A DNA stretch of 33,052 nt from an uncultured Rhodospirillales bacterium (lineage in GTDB: Bacteria > Pseudomonadota > Alphaproteobacteria > Acetobacterales > Acetobacteraceae). The notes below the pieces were generated by a model. That model was not told the DNA's origin. It made no database searches and worked only from the letters and a program-made list of their open reading frames with translations. Shown piece after piece: positions 19,024 through 28,158 of this stretch. The stretch lies in NCBI GenBank assembly GCA_903891315.1, contig CAITEF010000662.1, forward strand, positions 1-33,052, read 5' to 3'. Both the position numbers and the translations under genes were made by a program. The number at the start of each line of letters is the position of its first letter. The first letter of the stretch is position 1.

Positions 19024-20016
19024 TTACAGGTCCGGTATGCTCCGGACCTCCACCGTCACATGAGACAGTCCGGCCATTCCCGCAAGACGTGCGTGATAAT
19101 GATCCGGCGTGCGCGGCCCGCTGGTGATCACCGCGAGGATGGCACCCATATGGCCGGGGCCGAGGCGCCAGAGATGCAGATCGACCAGCGAATCGCCTTC
19201 GTCCTCGACGATTTGTCGCAGTTCCGACGCCATCCGCCCACCCGGTGTCATGTCGAGCAGCACGGCACCGGTGTCGCGGATCAATGTGGCGGCCCAGGAG
19301 GCGATCACCACGGCACCGATCACGCCTGCCAGCGGGTCCATCCACATCCAGCCAAAGCTGCGCGCCAGCAACAGCGCCACGATCACCAGCACCGAGACGG
19401 CGGCGTCAGCGATCACATGCAAAAAGGCCGCGCGCATATTGTTGTCGCGATGGTGTTTCTTGTCGTGGTCGTGATGATCGTGGCCATGATGATCATGATC
19501 GTGATGGTCGTGCTCATGGTGATCGTCGTGATCATGGCCATGGCCGTGATCATGACCGTGCCCATGCCCGTGATGATGATCGCCGCCCAGCAGCCAGGCG
19601 CTGGCGATGTTGATCACCAGACCGAGGACTGCAATCGGGATCGCCTGGGTGAAATCGATCTGACCCGGATGCAGCAGATGATCCGCCGCCTCCCAGAAGA
19701 TCAGAATCGAGATCATCGCCAGGATCACAGCCGAGGTGAAGCCTGCCAGATCGCCAAGCTTGCCGGTGCCGAAGGCGAAACGCGGATCATTGGCGTGTTT
19801 GCGGGCATAGGTATAAGCCAGAGCGGCGATGAGCAGGGCGGCGGCATGGGTGCTCATGTGCAACCCGTCCGCCACCAGCGCCACCGAGCCGAACAGCAGG
19901 CCACCGCCGATCTCCAGCGCCATCATGGCGGTGCACAGTACGATCACCATCCAGGTGCGACGTTCATTGGCGGCGTGTTGCTCGCCGAGAAACACGTGGC
20001 TATGGCCCGACATCAC
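19024..20016 (-). CDS. dmeF: cation diffusion facilitator (CDF) metal efflux transporter, DmeF-like
   Basis: MMSGHSHVFLGEQHAANERRTWMVIVLCTAMMALEIGGGLLFGSVALVADGLHMSTHAAALLIAALAY...; long His/Asp-rich loop between TM segments. Confidence 0.9.
   Translation of the reverse strand: MMSGHSHVFLGEQHAANERRTWMVIVLCTAMMALEIGGGLLFGSVALVADGLHMSTHAAALLIAALAYTYARKHANDPRFAFGTGKLGDLAGFTSAVILAMISILIFWEAADHLLHPGQIDFTQAIPIAVLGLVINIASAWLLGGDHHHGHGHGHDHGHGHDHDDHHEHDHHDHDHHGHDHHDHDKKHHRDNNMRAAFLHVIADAAVSVLVIVALLLARSFGWMWMDPLAGVIGAVVIASWAATLIRDTGAVLLDMTPGGRMASELRQIVEDEGDSLVDLHLWRLGPGHMGAILAVITSGPRTPDHYHARLAGMAGLSHVTVEVRSIPDL
19449..19584 (-). repeat. low-complexity His/Asp-rich codon repeat inside dmeF
   Basis: Encodes DHHHGHGHGHDHGHGHDHDDHHEHDHHDHDHHGHDHHDHDKKHH; the DNA is a degenerate CATGATCGTG-like repeat. 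Confidence 0.85.
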
Positions 20017-20030
20017 AGTCCCCCGACAGA

Positions 20031-22814
20031 TTACGCTTTGGCGGTATTCACCTTCGGCTGATCAGCCTCGTCCTCGGGGGGTTCAAGAGCACGGAGCAAC
20101 GCATCACGCAACGGGGCCAGTTTGCGCTCGTTCTCCACTTTCAGGCCAAACACGTCCTTCACGTAGAAAACGTCCACCGCGCGCACGCCATAGGTCGTTA
20201 CATGGGCGGAGGCGATTTGCAGACCGGCGTCGGAAATCGCCGCCGTCACGTCATGCAGCAGGCCGGGGCGATCTCGCCCGTTCACTTCCAGCACGGTGTG
20301 AGTGTTGGAGGCCCGGTTGTCGATCACCACCCGCGGCGGCACATGGATGGCGCGCATGCGGCGGCCCAACATCGCACCAGAGGCCTTGCGGATTTCGCTG
20401 GCGAATTTCAGCCGCCCCGACAGCGCCTGATCGACCAGCGCGTAAAGCCGCGCCAGTCGGTGCGGTTGATCGAACGCGCCACCGGCGGCGTCCTGGATCC
20501 AGAACGTGTCGAGCGCCATGCCATTGGTCAGCGTGTGAATCCGCGCATCGACGATCGACGCCCCGGCGACGGCCAAGGCACCGGCGATGCGGCTGAACAG
20601 ACCGGCATGGTCGGTGGTGTAGACCATCACCTCGGTCACCGCGCGCGCCGGGAGCGGTTGGGTCTCGACGGTCAGCGGTGCCTTGCGACGCTCCGCCTCT
20701 CGGATCAGCGTGGCATGGCGGGCGTGGGATTCGGGGTCGAACGATAGCCAGTAAGCGCCATAGCCAAGCGTCTGGAAATGTTCGAGATCCTTCTCGGTCC
20801 AATCCGCCAGCAACTCGGCTGCCGCCGCCTTCGCGCGTGCGACGCGCACATCGCGCTCGGTGGTGGACAGACCGCCAGCCAGCACTTCGGCCACGCGGGC
20901 GAACAGTTCGCGCAGAAGAGTGGCCTTCCAGCCATTCCACACTTTCGACGACACCGCGCGCATATCCGCAACCGTCAGCACCAGCAGCAGGCGCAGACGC
21001 TCGGGCGATTGGATCACATCGGCCAGATCGAGGATGGTTTTCGGATCGTCGATGTCGCGCTTGAAGGCGGTTTGGCTGAGCAGGAGATGATGCAGCACCA
21101 GCCAGGACACCGTCTCGGTCTCCTCGGCGGTCATGCCCAAAGCCGGGCAGATTGTCAGCGCCAGTTCGGCGCCGAGTTCCGAATGGTCACCACCGCGCCC
21201 CTTGGCGATGTCGTGCAGAACGGTGGCCATGTAGAGGGCGCGACGGGATTGCAGATGATCGACAAGGCCGGAGGCGACCGGCGCGATTTCCGCCAACTCG
21301 CCGCGTTCGAGCGTGTTGAGCACGCGGATCGCCTCGATGGTGTGCTCATCGACGGTGAAGACATGGTAGGTGTCGAACTGCATCTGGCCGACGATGCGCG
21401 CCCAGTCCGGGATGAAGCGACCGAGAAAGCCGGTCTCGTTGAGCACTTTCAGCCAGCGCGCGCCATCGGCCTTGCTGCGCTCGGTGCCGCCGCAGAGCAG
21501 ATCCATGAACAGATCGGCGGCATCCGGTTCATCGCGCAGCGAGATCGCGCGGCGCTCGTTGCGGATCAGCCCGCGCATCGCCAGCGGATGCAGTTCGAGA
21601 TCGCGGTCACGCGCCACGATCAGGATGCGCAACATCAGGATCGGGTCATCACGGAAATCCCGACCGCGGGCGAGCATCAGCTTGCCGTCAGCCAGCACGA
21701 AGCCAGCTTCGATCAGCGCTGCATCGGTCTTCGGCTCGACGGCTGGGGGGCCGAGGGCTGCGCGGATCAGAGCGGGTTCGAGCACATGTGTCAGGCGCGT
21801 CACCTCACGCGCGGTGAGGAAATAATGCCGCATGAAGCGCTCAACCCCGTCCTGCCGCCCGTGGCGCGTGTAGCCCATGCGGGCACCGACAACGGGTTGC
21901 AGATCGAAGGTCAGCCGGTCCTCAGCGCGCCCTGCGACATAGTGCAAATGGAAGCGCAGCGACCACAGGAAATCCCAGCTGCGCATCGCCATGCGCGCTT
22001 CGATGGTGGTGATGATCCCCTTCGCCGGGCCGTCCGGATCGGCGAGTTCGGCGATGTTGCTCACCCCGAAAATCGCGCGCGAGAACCAATACAGCGTCTG
22101 CAGATCGCGCAGCCCGCCGCGGCCTTCCTTGATGTTCGGCTCAACGACAAACGGACTGTCGCCGTAGCGGCGATGGCGGCTGTCGCGCTCGGCCTGTTTG
22201 GCCACCAGGAACTGTGTGGTGCGTTTGCGGCTCGCCTCGGTGAAGCTGGTCTGGAAGCGGGTGAACAGCTCTGCATCGCCGGTGATCAGCCGCGCATCGA
22301 GCAAGGTGGTGCGCACCGTGACGTCATTGTCCGCCTCGGTCAGGCAGTCGGTGATCGAGCGGGTGGCGTGGCCCACTTTCAGGCCGAGATCCCACAGGAA
22401 GTAGAGCATGAACTCCACCGCCTTGAGCACGTCCGGCTGCGGATTGCCCGAGGTGAGGAAGAGCAGATCGATGTCGCTGAACGGGGCGAGCACCCTCCGT
22501 CCGTAACCGCCGGTCGCGGCCAGGGCGAGCTGCTTGGGGACATTGTGTTGTTCGCAGGCGTAATCGAACAACGAGGCGATCAGCCCGTCGGTCAGCGAGG
22601 CCAGCCTGCGCGCCGCTGGAATGCCGGTGATTTGGTTGCTTTCGAAGGCATCGCGGACATCGGTCTGGATGCGGGCGAGATGGCGTCGGAACACCCCCAG
22701 CGCCGCATCACGCGGGGCGGGGCTGGCGACATCGAAGCAAAGGGCCTCCAGGGCCTCATGCAACAGGGCGGTTGCGGCCTCGGGGGCGCGCGGCAAGGGG
22801 GTCGGTGGCAACAT
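20031..22814 (-). CDS. glnD: [protein-PII] uridylyltransferase
   Basis: LAATGGYGRRVLAPFSDIDLLFL nucleotidyltransferase motif, HD-domain ATVLHDIAKGRGGDHSELGAELA, two C-terminal ACT domains. Confidence 0.96.
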   Translation of the reverse strand: MLPPTPLPRAPEAATALLHEALEALCFDVASPAPRDAALGVFRRHLARIQTDVRDAFESNQITGIPAARRLASLTDGLIASLFDYACEQHNVPKQLALAATGGYGRRVLAPFSDIDLLFLTSGNPQPDVLKAVEFMLYFLWDLGLKVGHATRSITDCLTEADNDVTVRTTLLDARLITGDAELFTRFQTSFTEASRKRTTQFLVAKQAERDSRHRRYGDSPFVVEPNIKEGRGGLRDLQTLYWFSRAIFGVSNIAELADPDGPAKGIITTIEARMAMRSWDFLWSLRFHLHYVAGRAEDRLTFDLQPVVGARMGYTRHGRQDGVERFMRHYFLTAREVTRLTHVLEPALIRAALGPPAVEPKTDAALIEAGFVLADGKLMLARGRDFRDDPILMLRILIVARDRDLELHPLAMRGLIRNERRAISLRDEPDAADLFMDLLCGGTERSKADGARWLKVLNETGFLGRFIPDWARIVGQMQFDTYHVFTVDEHTIEAIRVLNTLERGELAEIAPVASGLVDHLQSRRALYMATVLHDIAKGRGGDHSELGAELALTICPALGMTAEETETVSWLVLHHLLLSQTAFKRDIDDPKTILDLADVIQSPERLRLLLVLTVADMRAVSSKVWNGWKATLLRELFARVAEVLAGGLSTTERDVRVARAKAAAAELLADWTEKDLEHFQTLGYGAYWLSFDPESHARHATLIREAERRKAPLTVETQPLPARAVTEVMVYTTDHAGLFSRIAGALAVAGASIVDARIHTLTNGMALDTFWIQDAAGGAFDQPHRLARLYALVDQALSGRLKFASEIRKASGAMLGRRMRAIHVPPRVVIDNRASNTHTVLEVNGRDRPGLLHDVTAAISDAGLQIASAHVTTYGVRAVDVFYVKDVFGLKVENERKLAPLRDALLRALEPPEDEADQPKVNTAKA

Positions 22815-22825
22815 TGTCGGTGATG

Positions 22826-25522
22826 TTAAGCGGAGCCGGGTGAAGTCAACAACGCCTGCAACGCATAGATCGCCTCCATTGCCTCACGCGGGCTCATATT
22901 GTCGGCGTCCAGTGCCGCAAGCGCCACACGCAGCGCATCGGGTTCCGGCGCTGCTGCGGGCGGAACTGCTTGGTTTTGCGCGGCAAACAGCGGCAGGCTG
23001 GCGGCATCCGTCAGGCGTCCGGCGCGCGTCTCCAATGCGGCGAGAAGTTGCCCGGCGCGGCGGACAACCGGGGCAGGCACGCCCGCGAGCTTGGCGACAT
23101 GCACGCCCCAGCTCCGCCCGGCGGCTCCCTTCGCCACCTCGTGCAGGAACACGACCTCCCCACGCCAATCCTTCACCCGCATCGCGTGCGGGGCGAGATT
23201 GGGCAATTCGCCGGAGAGTTCCGACAATTCATGGAAATGGGTGGCGAAGATCGTCCGGCATCGGATCGAGTTGTGCAGCGCCTCCAACACCGCCCAGGCA
23301 ATCGCCAGCCCGTCGAGCGTGGCCGTGCCGCGCCCGATTTCGTCCACCACCACCAGAGAGCGCGGGCCCGCCTGATGCAGGATGGACGCGGTCTCGGTCA
23401 TCTCGACCATGAAGGTGGAGCGACCGCGCGCGAGGTCATCGGCGGCACCGACGCGGGAGAACAGCCGATCCACGATGCCGATCCGCGCCGAGGCGGCGGG
23501 GACGGGCAGACCGGCCTGGGCGAGAATGACCATCAGCGCGTTCTGTCGCAGGAAGGTCGATTTGCCCGCCATGTTCGGCCCGGTGAGCAGCAGCACGCGG
23601 CCATCGGGCGGGAGTGCGCAATCATTCGGTACAAACGCCGCCTGCCCGGCGATGGCGGCTTCGACCACCGGGTGACGCCCGGCTGAGATGTTGAAATCCG
23701 CGCCATCGGTCAGTGTCGGACGGTTCCAGGTGCCGGGTGCGGCGAGGCTTGCGGCGGATTGCACAACGTCGAGGCGGGCGAGTGCGTCGGCACAGCGGGC
23801 GAGGCTGTCGGCTTGGGCGAGCACGTCGGCGACCAAGGTGGCGAAGATCGCGCGCTCCCGAATCCAGGCCCGCTCAGCGGCCTCGGCGATGCGGCGGTCG
23901 AGATCGGAGAGTTCCGGCGTGGTGAAGCGTGCGCCGTTGGCCATCCCCTGGCGCAATGTGAGCAGCGGGTTGTCGCGCAGCTTCTCCACCGCCACCGCCG
24001 GGGCTTCGATAACATATCCGAGTTGCGCGTGATGCTTGATCTTTAGGCTCGCCACCCCGAAACGCTGGGCGAAATCGAGTTGGAGGGCGGCGATCACGCG
24101 CCTGCTGTCGTCGCGCAGGGCTCGATGCGCGTCGAGTTCACCGTCGAAACCGGCGGCAATCGCGCCTTCTTCCAGACGCGCCGGGGCTGGGTCGGCAAGG
24201 GCTGCGTTCAGGCGGTCGCAGAGGGTGGGATCGATGTCGAGATCGGCGCGGATGTCGAGCAGGAAGCGCGGCAGTATTTCACCGTCATTGCGAGCGGAGC
24301 GAAGCAACCCAGAAGTGCCGCCAAGTGACTCTAGGGTTACTTCGTCGTGCCTCCTCGCAATGACGAGCAGGGAACGCAACGCAATCGCCGCCTGCATCCC
24401 GGCCCGCACCGCCCCCAAATCGCGCGGGGTCCCGCGCCCGAGCGACAGCCGCCCCAAGGCGCGCGCAATATCCGGCACACCGCGCAGGCTCGCGCGGAGC
24501 TGCGAGGCCAGTTCAGGCACGGCAAGCAGATGCCCCCATCCCGCCTGCCGCTCGATAATCGCGTCCAGATCGGTCAGCGGAGCCGACAACCAGCCCGACA
24601 ACAGCCGCGTGCCCGGCGCGGTCAGCGTGCGCTGAACCGAGGCGAGCAGCGTGTGCGCCGTGCCGCCATCCCGCGCACGGGTGATCTCCAAACTCGCGCG
24701 CGTTGCCGCATCCAACTCCAACCGCCCGGCCTCGCCCAGCGGCACCGGACGCGACAGATGCGGCAACTGCCCGGCTTGGGTCAGCCGCACATAATCGAGC
24801 AGAATCGCCGCCGCCTGCGCCTCGGCATCGGAGAAATTGCCGAACGCGTCGAGCGACGCTGCCCCGAACGCCTCCTGCAACACTCGCCGCGCTTGTCCCG
24901 CAGGAGCCGCGCGTGCCTCGGATTGCGAGCGCCCGGCGAAATCGCCGAGATCAACCCGACCTGACGCCAAAATCTCCGCCGGATCGAGCCTGCCGAGCAG
25001 AGCCGCCAGACCCTCGGCGGTGACAAACTGCGTCTCGAACAGCCCGGTTGAGATATCGAGCCACGCCGCCCCAACCCCGCCATCGCTGGCCACCAACCCG
25101 GTGAGCAGATTGGCGCGGGCGGATTCGAGCAGAGATTCCTCAGTGAGCGTCCCCGGCGTCACCAGCCGCACCACATCCCGTCTGATCGGGGCTTTGCCGA
25201 CCCGCAATTTCGGGTCCTCCATCTGCTCGCCCACCGCGACCCGGAATCCGCGCCGGATCAGCCGTGCCAGATAGGCCTCCGCCGCATGCACCGGCACGCC
25301 ACACATCGGAATTGGCGCACCACCATGTTCGCCGCGATGGGTGAGGGCGATGTCGAGCGCCACCACGGCGGCTTCCGCGTCGGCGAAGAACATCTCGTAG
25401 AAATCGCCCATGCGGAAAAACAGCAGCGCATCCGGGTTGCGCGCCTTCAACTCGAACCACTGCGCCATCGCGGGCGTGGCACCATTCGACTCGGGGGGCT
25501 GAAGGTTTGGTGTGCGGGTCAT
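22826..25522 (-). CDS. mutS: DNA mismatch repair protein MutS
   Basis: MAQWFELKARNPDALLFFRMGDFYEMFFADAE (FxE mismatch motif), LLTGPNMAGKSTFLRQNALMVILAQ, LVVVDEIGRGTATLDGLAIAWAV. Contains an in-frame palindromic insert. Confidence 0.97.
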   Translation of the reverse strand: MTRTPNLQPPESNGATPAMAQWFELKARNPDALLFFRMGDFYEMFFADAEAAVVALDIALTHRGEHGGAPIPMCGVPVHAAEAYLARLIRRGFRVAVGEQMEDPKLRVGKAPIRRDVVRLVTPGTLTEESLLESARANLLTGLVASDGGVGAAWLDISTGLFETQFVTAEGLAALLGRLDPAEILASGRVDLGDFAGRSQSEARAAPAGQARRVLQEAFGAASLDAFGNFSDAEAQAAAILLDYVRLTQAGQLPHLSRPVPLGEAGRLELDAATRASLEITRARDGGTAHTLLASVQRTLTAPGTRLLSGWLSAPLTDLDAIIERQAGWGHLLAVPELASQLRASLRGVPDIARALGRLSLGRGTPRDLGAVRAGMQAAIALRSLLVIARRHDEVTLESLGGTSGLLRSARNDGEILPRFLLDIRADLDIDPTLCDRLNAALADPAPARLEEGAIAAGFDGELDAHRALRDDSRRVIAALQLDFAQRFGVASLKIKHHAQLGYVIEAPAVAVEKLRDNPLLTLRQGMANGARFTTPELSDLDRRIAEAAERAWIRERAIFATLVADVLAQADSLARCADALARLDVVQSAASLAAPGTWNRPTLTDGADFNISAGRHPVVEAAIAGQAAFVPNDCALPPDGRVLLLTGPNMAGKSTFLRQNALMVILAQAGLPVPAASARIGIVDRLFSRVGAADDLARGRSTFMVEMTETASILHQAGPRSLVVVDEIGRGTATLDGLAIAWAVLEALHNSIRCRTIFATHFHELSELSGELPNLAPHAMRVKDWRGEVVFLHEVAKGAAGRSWGVHVAKLAGVPAPVVRRAGQLLAALETRAGRLTDAASLPLFAAQNQAVPPAAAPEPDALRVALAALDADNMSPREAMEAIYALQALLTSPGSA
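24283..24365. repeat. REP-like palindromic element inserted inside the mutS coding sequence
   Basis: CGTCATTGCGAG...CTCGCAATGACG: perfect 12-bp terminal inverted repeats, and a second inner stem GAAGCAACCC/GGGTTACTTC. Similar to the intergenic copy at 27981-28061. Confidence 0.88.
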
Positions 25523-25630
25523 GCAGCACTGTTACCCAAGCTGGCCGCATGTGCGAAGCCACCGGCTTGTGTCAATCTTCGGGAGTCGGTTATAAAGTTG
25601 CTCAAGAAACGCTTTGGGGGAAATTATCAT

Positions 25631-27952
25631 ATGGCCGAGACCACTCCTGACAAGCACGATTCCCGCACCGCGCGGGTCTCGGCCGAAGAAGCCCTCGCTC
25701 TGCACAGCTCGGGTCGCCCTGGCAAATTGGAGACCCGCATCTCCAAGCCGATTGCCACTGCGCGCGATCTCAGCCTTGCCTATTCGCCCGGTGTGGCCGA
25801 GCCCTGCTTGGAGATCTTCAAGGATCCCGCGACGGCTTATGAATACACCACCAAGGGCAACATGGTCGCAGTCGTCTCGAACGGCACCGCGGTCCTTGGC
25901 CTCGGCAATCTCGGCGGTCTTGCCTCCAAGCCGGTGATGGAGGGCAAGGTCGCCCTGTTCAAGCGCTTCGCCGATGTCGATGGCATCGATCTCTGCCTCG
26001 ACACCGAAGACGTTGACCAGGTGATCAACTGCGTCCGCTACCTCGGCCCGTCTTTCGGCGGCATCAACCTTGAAGACATCAAGGCCCCCGAGTGTTTCAT
26101 CATCGAGCAGCGCCTGCGCGAGCTGATGGACATCCCCGTCTTCCACGACGACCAGCACGGCACCGCCATCGTTGCAGCCGCCGGCATGATCAATGCCTGC
26201 CATCTGACCGGGCGCGACCTCAAGACCTTCAAGCTGGTGGTCAACGGCGCGGGTGCCGCTGCGATTGCCTGCGTCGAGCTGCTGAAATCGATGGGTGCGC
26301 ATCCGCAGAACATCATCCTATGTGACACCAAGGGCGTGGTCTATCAGGGCCGCATCGAGGGCATGAATCAGTGGAAGTCGGCGCATGCTGTGAAAACCGA
26401 TGCCCGCACGCTGAAAGAGGCGCTGGTCGGCGCGGATGCGTTCTTCGGCCTGTCGGCCAAGGGCGCGCTGACGCCGGACATGGTCTCGGTGATGGCCGAT
26501 CACCCGATCATCTTCGCGATGGCCAACCCGGACCCAGAGATCACCCCGGAAGAGGCCCGCGCGGTCAGCCCGAATGCAATCATCGCCACCGGACGTTCGG
26601 ATTATCCGAACCAGGTCAACAACGTGCTCGGCTTCCCCTACATCTTCCGTGGCGCGCTCGATGTCCGCGCCTCAACAATCAACGAGGCGATGAAGATCGC
26701 GGCCGCCGAGGCGCTGGCGCAACTGGCCCGCGAAGACGTGCCGGACGAGGTGGCCACCGCAGGCTCCGGCTCGGTGGGTGGCAAGCGTCTGATGTTCGGG
26801 CCGGAATATATCATTCCCAACGCCTTCGACCCGCGCCTGATCTCGCGCATTCCCCCCGCCGTCGCCAAGGCGGCGATGGAGAGCGGTGTGGCGCGTCGCC
26901 CGATTGCAGATTTGCAGAAATACGCCCGTGAACTTTCGGGCCGTCTCGACCCCACCGCCAACGCGCTCGACGCCATCATGGAAGCGGTGCGCGCCAAGCC
27001 GCGTCGCGTGGTGTTCGCCGAGGGCGAGGAAGCCAAGATCGTCCGCGCCGCCGTCGCCTACCGCAATGCGGGCTATGGCACGCCGATCCTGATCGGCCGC
27101 GAAGACCGCGTGCGCGCCACGATGGAAACGCTCGGCCTGGGTGACGCCACCGGCATCGAAATCCACAACGCCCGCCTCAGCCATCGCAACGCGGCCTATA
27201 CCGAGTTCCTTTACAATCGCATGCAGCGCAAAGGCCTGCTCAAGCGCGACTGCCAGCGGATGGTCAATCTCGACCGCAACGTGTTTGCCGGTTGCATGGT
27301 CGCCACCGGTGATGCGGACGCGATGGTCACCGGCCTGACGCGGTCCACCTCGGTGGCGCTTGAGGCGATCAACATGGTGTTCGACACCGCGCCCGGCGCG
27401 CTGGCGTTCGGGTTGACCCTGATGCTGGGCGAGAACGGGCGGGCGATCTTCATCACCGACACGCTGATCCATGAGCGTCCGAACCCGGAACAGCTCGCCG
27501 CCATCGCCATCGGCACCGCCGCCGCTGCCCGACTGTTCGGGCAGGAACCGCGCGTGGCGATGCTGTCCTACTCGACCTTCGGCAACCCGATGCACGACAC
27601 CGGGGACGCGATGCGGGAATCGGTCGCGCTGCTGGATCGCTACAAGCAGGAAGGCCGGGTGATCGATTTCGAATATGACGGTGATATGAGCCCGGATGTG
27701 GCGCTGGATGACGAAATCCGCGCGCTCTATCCGTTCTGCCGCCTGACCGCCTCGGCCAATGTGCTGGTGATGCCGGGCCTGCATTCGGCCCACATCACCT
27801 CGCGCCTCGCCCCACGCCTTGGCGGCGGCGGCACGATCGGGCCGTTGCTGCTCGGGATGTCGCACGCCGCGCAGCTGCTGCCGATGGATGCTTCGGTGAG
27901 CCAGATTGTCGATATCGCGACGATTGCGGCGTATCAGTCGGGACGGAAGTAA
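25631..27952 (+). CDS. maeB: NADP-dependent malic enzyme with C-terminal phosphotransacetylase-like domain
   Basis: MAETTPDKHDSRTARVSAEEALALHSSGRPGKLETRISKPIATARDLSLAYSPGVAEPCLEI...; C-terminal PTA-like domain (GDADAMVTGLTRSTSVALEAI). ATG at 25631 preferred over the 25286 ORF start. Confidence 0.95.
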   Translation: MAETTPDKHDSRTARVSAEEALALHSSGRPGKLETRISKPIATARDLSLAYSPGVAEPCLEIFKDPATAYEYTTKGNMVAVVSNGTAVLGLGNLGGLASKPVMEGKVALFKRFADVDGIDLCLDTEDVDQVINCVRYLGPSFGGINLEDIKAPECFIIEQRLRELMDIPVFHDDQHGTAIVAAAGMINACHLTGRDLKTFKLVVNGAGAAAIACVELLKSMGAHPQNIILCDTKGVVYQGRIEGMNQWKSAHAVKTDARTLKEALVGADAFFGLSAKGALTPDMVSVMADHPIIFAMANPDPEITPEEARAVSPNAIIATGRSDYPNQVNNVLGFPYIFRGALDVRASTINEAMKIAAAEALAQLAREDVPDEVATAGSGSVGGKRLMFGPEYIIPNAFDPRLISRIPPAVAKAAMESGVARRPIADLQKYARELSGRLDPTANALDAIMEAVRAKPRRVVFAEGEEAKIVRAAVAYRNAGYGTPILIGREDRVRATMETLGLGDATGIEIHNARLSHRNAAYTEFLYNRMQRKGLLKRDCQRMVNLDRNVFAGCMVATGDADAMVTGLTRSTSVALEAINMVFDTAPGALAFGLTLMLGENGRAIFITDTLIHERPNPEQLAAIAIGTAAAARLFGQEPRVAMLSYSTFGNPMHDTGDAMRESVALLDRYKQEGRVIDFEYDGDMSPDVALDDEIRALYPFCRLTASANVLVMPGLHSAHITSRLAPRLGGGGTIGPLLLGMSHAAQLLPMDASVSQIVDIATIAAYQSGRK

Positions 27953-27980
27953 GGGCTTTCGCCGTCTTTGCGTCTCCCGT

Positions 27981-28061
27981 CGTCATTGCGACGAAGCAAC
28001 CCAGGAATTGCATGGCGTGACTCCTGGGTTGCTGCGTCACCTTCGGCAACACGCAATGACG
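27981..28061. repeat. REP-like palindromic element, intergenic copy of the mutS insert family
   Basis: CGTCATTGCGACGAAGCAACCCAGGA...TCCTGGGTTGC...CGCAATGACG, 10-bp perfect termini and a GCAACCCAGGA/TCCTGGGTTGC inner stem. Confidence 0.88.
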
Positions 28062-28158
28062 ATGGGGGGTCTGTGATGATCGGGAAGGCCTTCCCCCTTC
28101 CCGAACACGATCCGCAACGTCTACTCTCGGACAAATTGGTACCGGGGGAGCATTCAAC

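Noticed and set aside
17280-19127. 615-aa plus-strand ORF opposite the Aas fusion
   Set aside because: Gln/Arg/His-rich shadow ORF with no coherent domain; the opposite strand has clear MFS/PlsC/ligase motifs.
18889-20061. 390-aa ORF with a Val/Met/Ile-rich hydrophobic stretch, resembling a membrane protein
   Set aside because: The hydrophobic run is the antisense reading of the DmeF His-rich codons (CAT/GAT becomes ATG/ATC), an artefact.
20778-22823. 681-aa plus-strand ORF opposite glnD
   Set aside because: Antisense ORF produced by high GC codon bias; no recognisable protein motifs, and glnD on the other strand is unambiguous.
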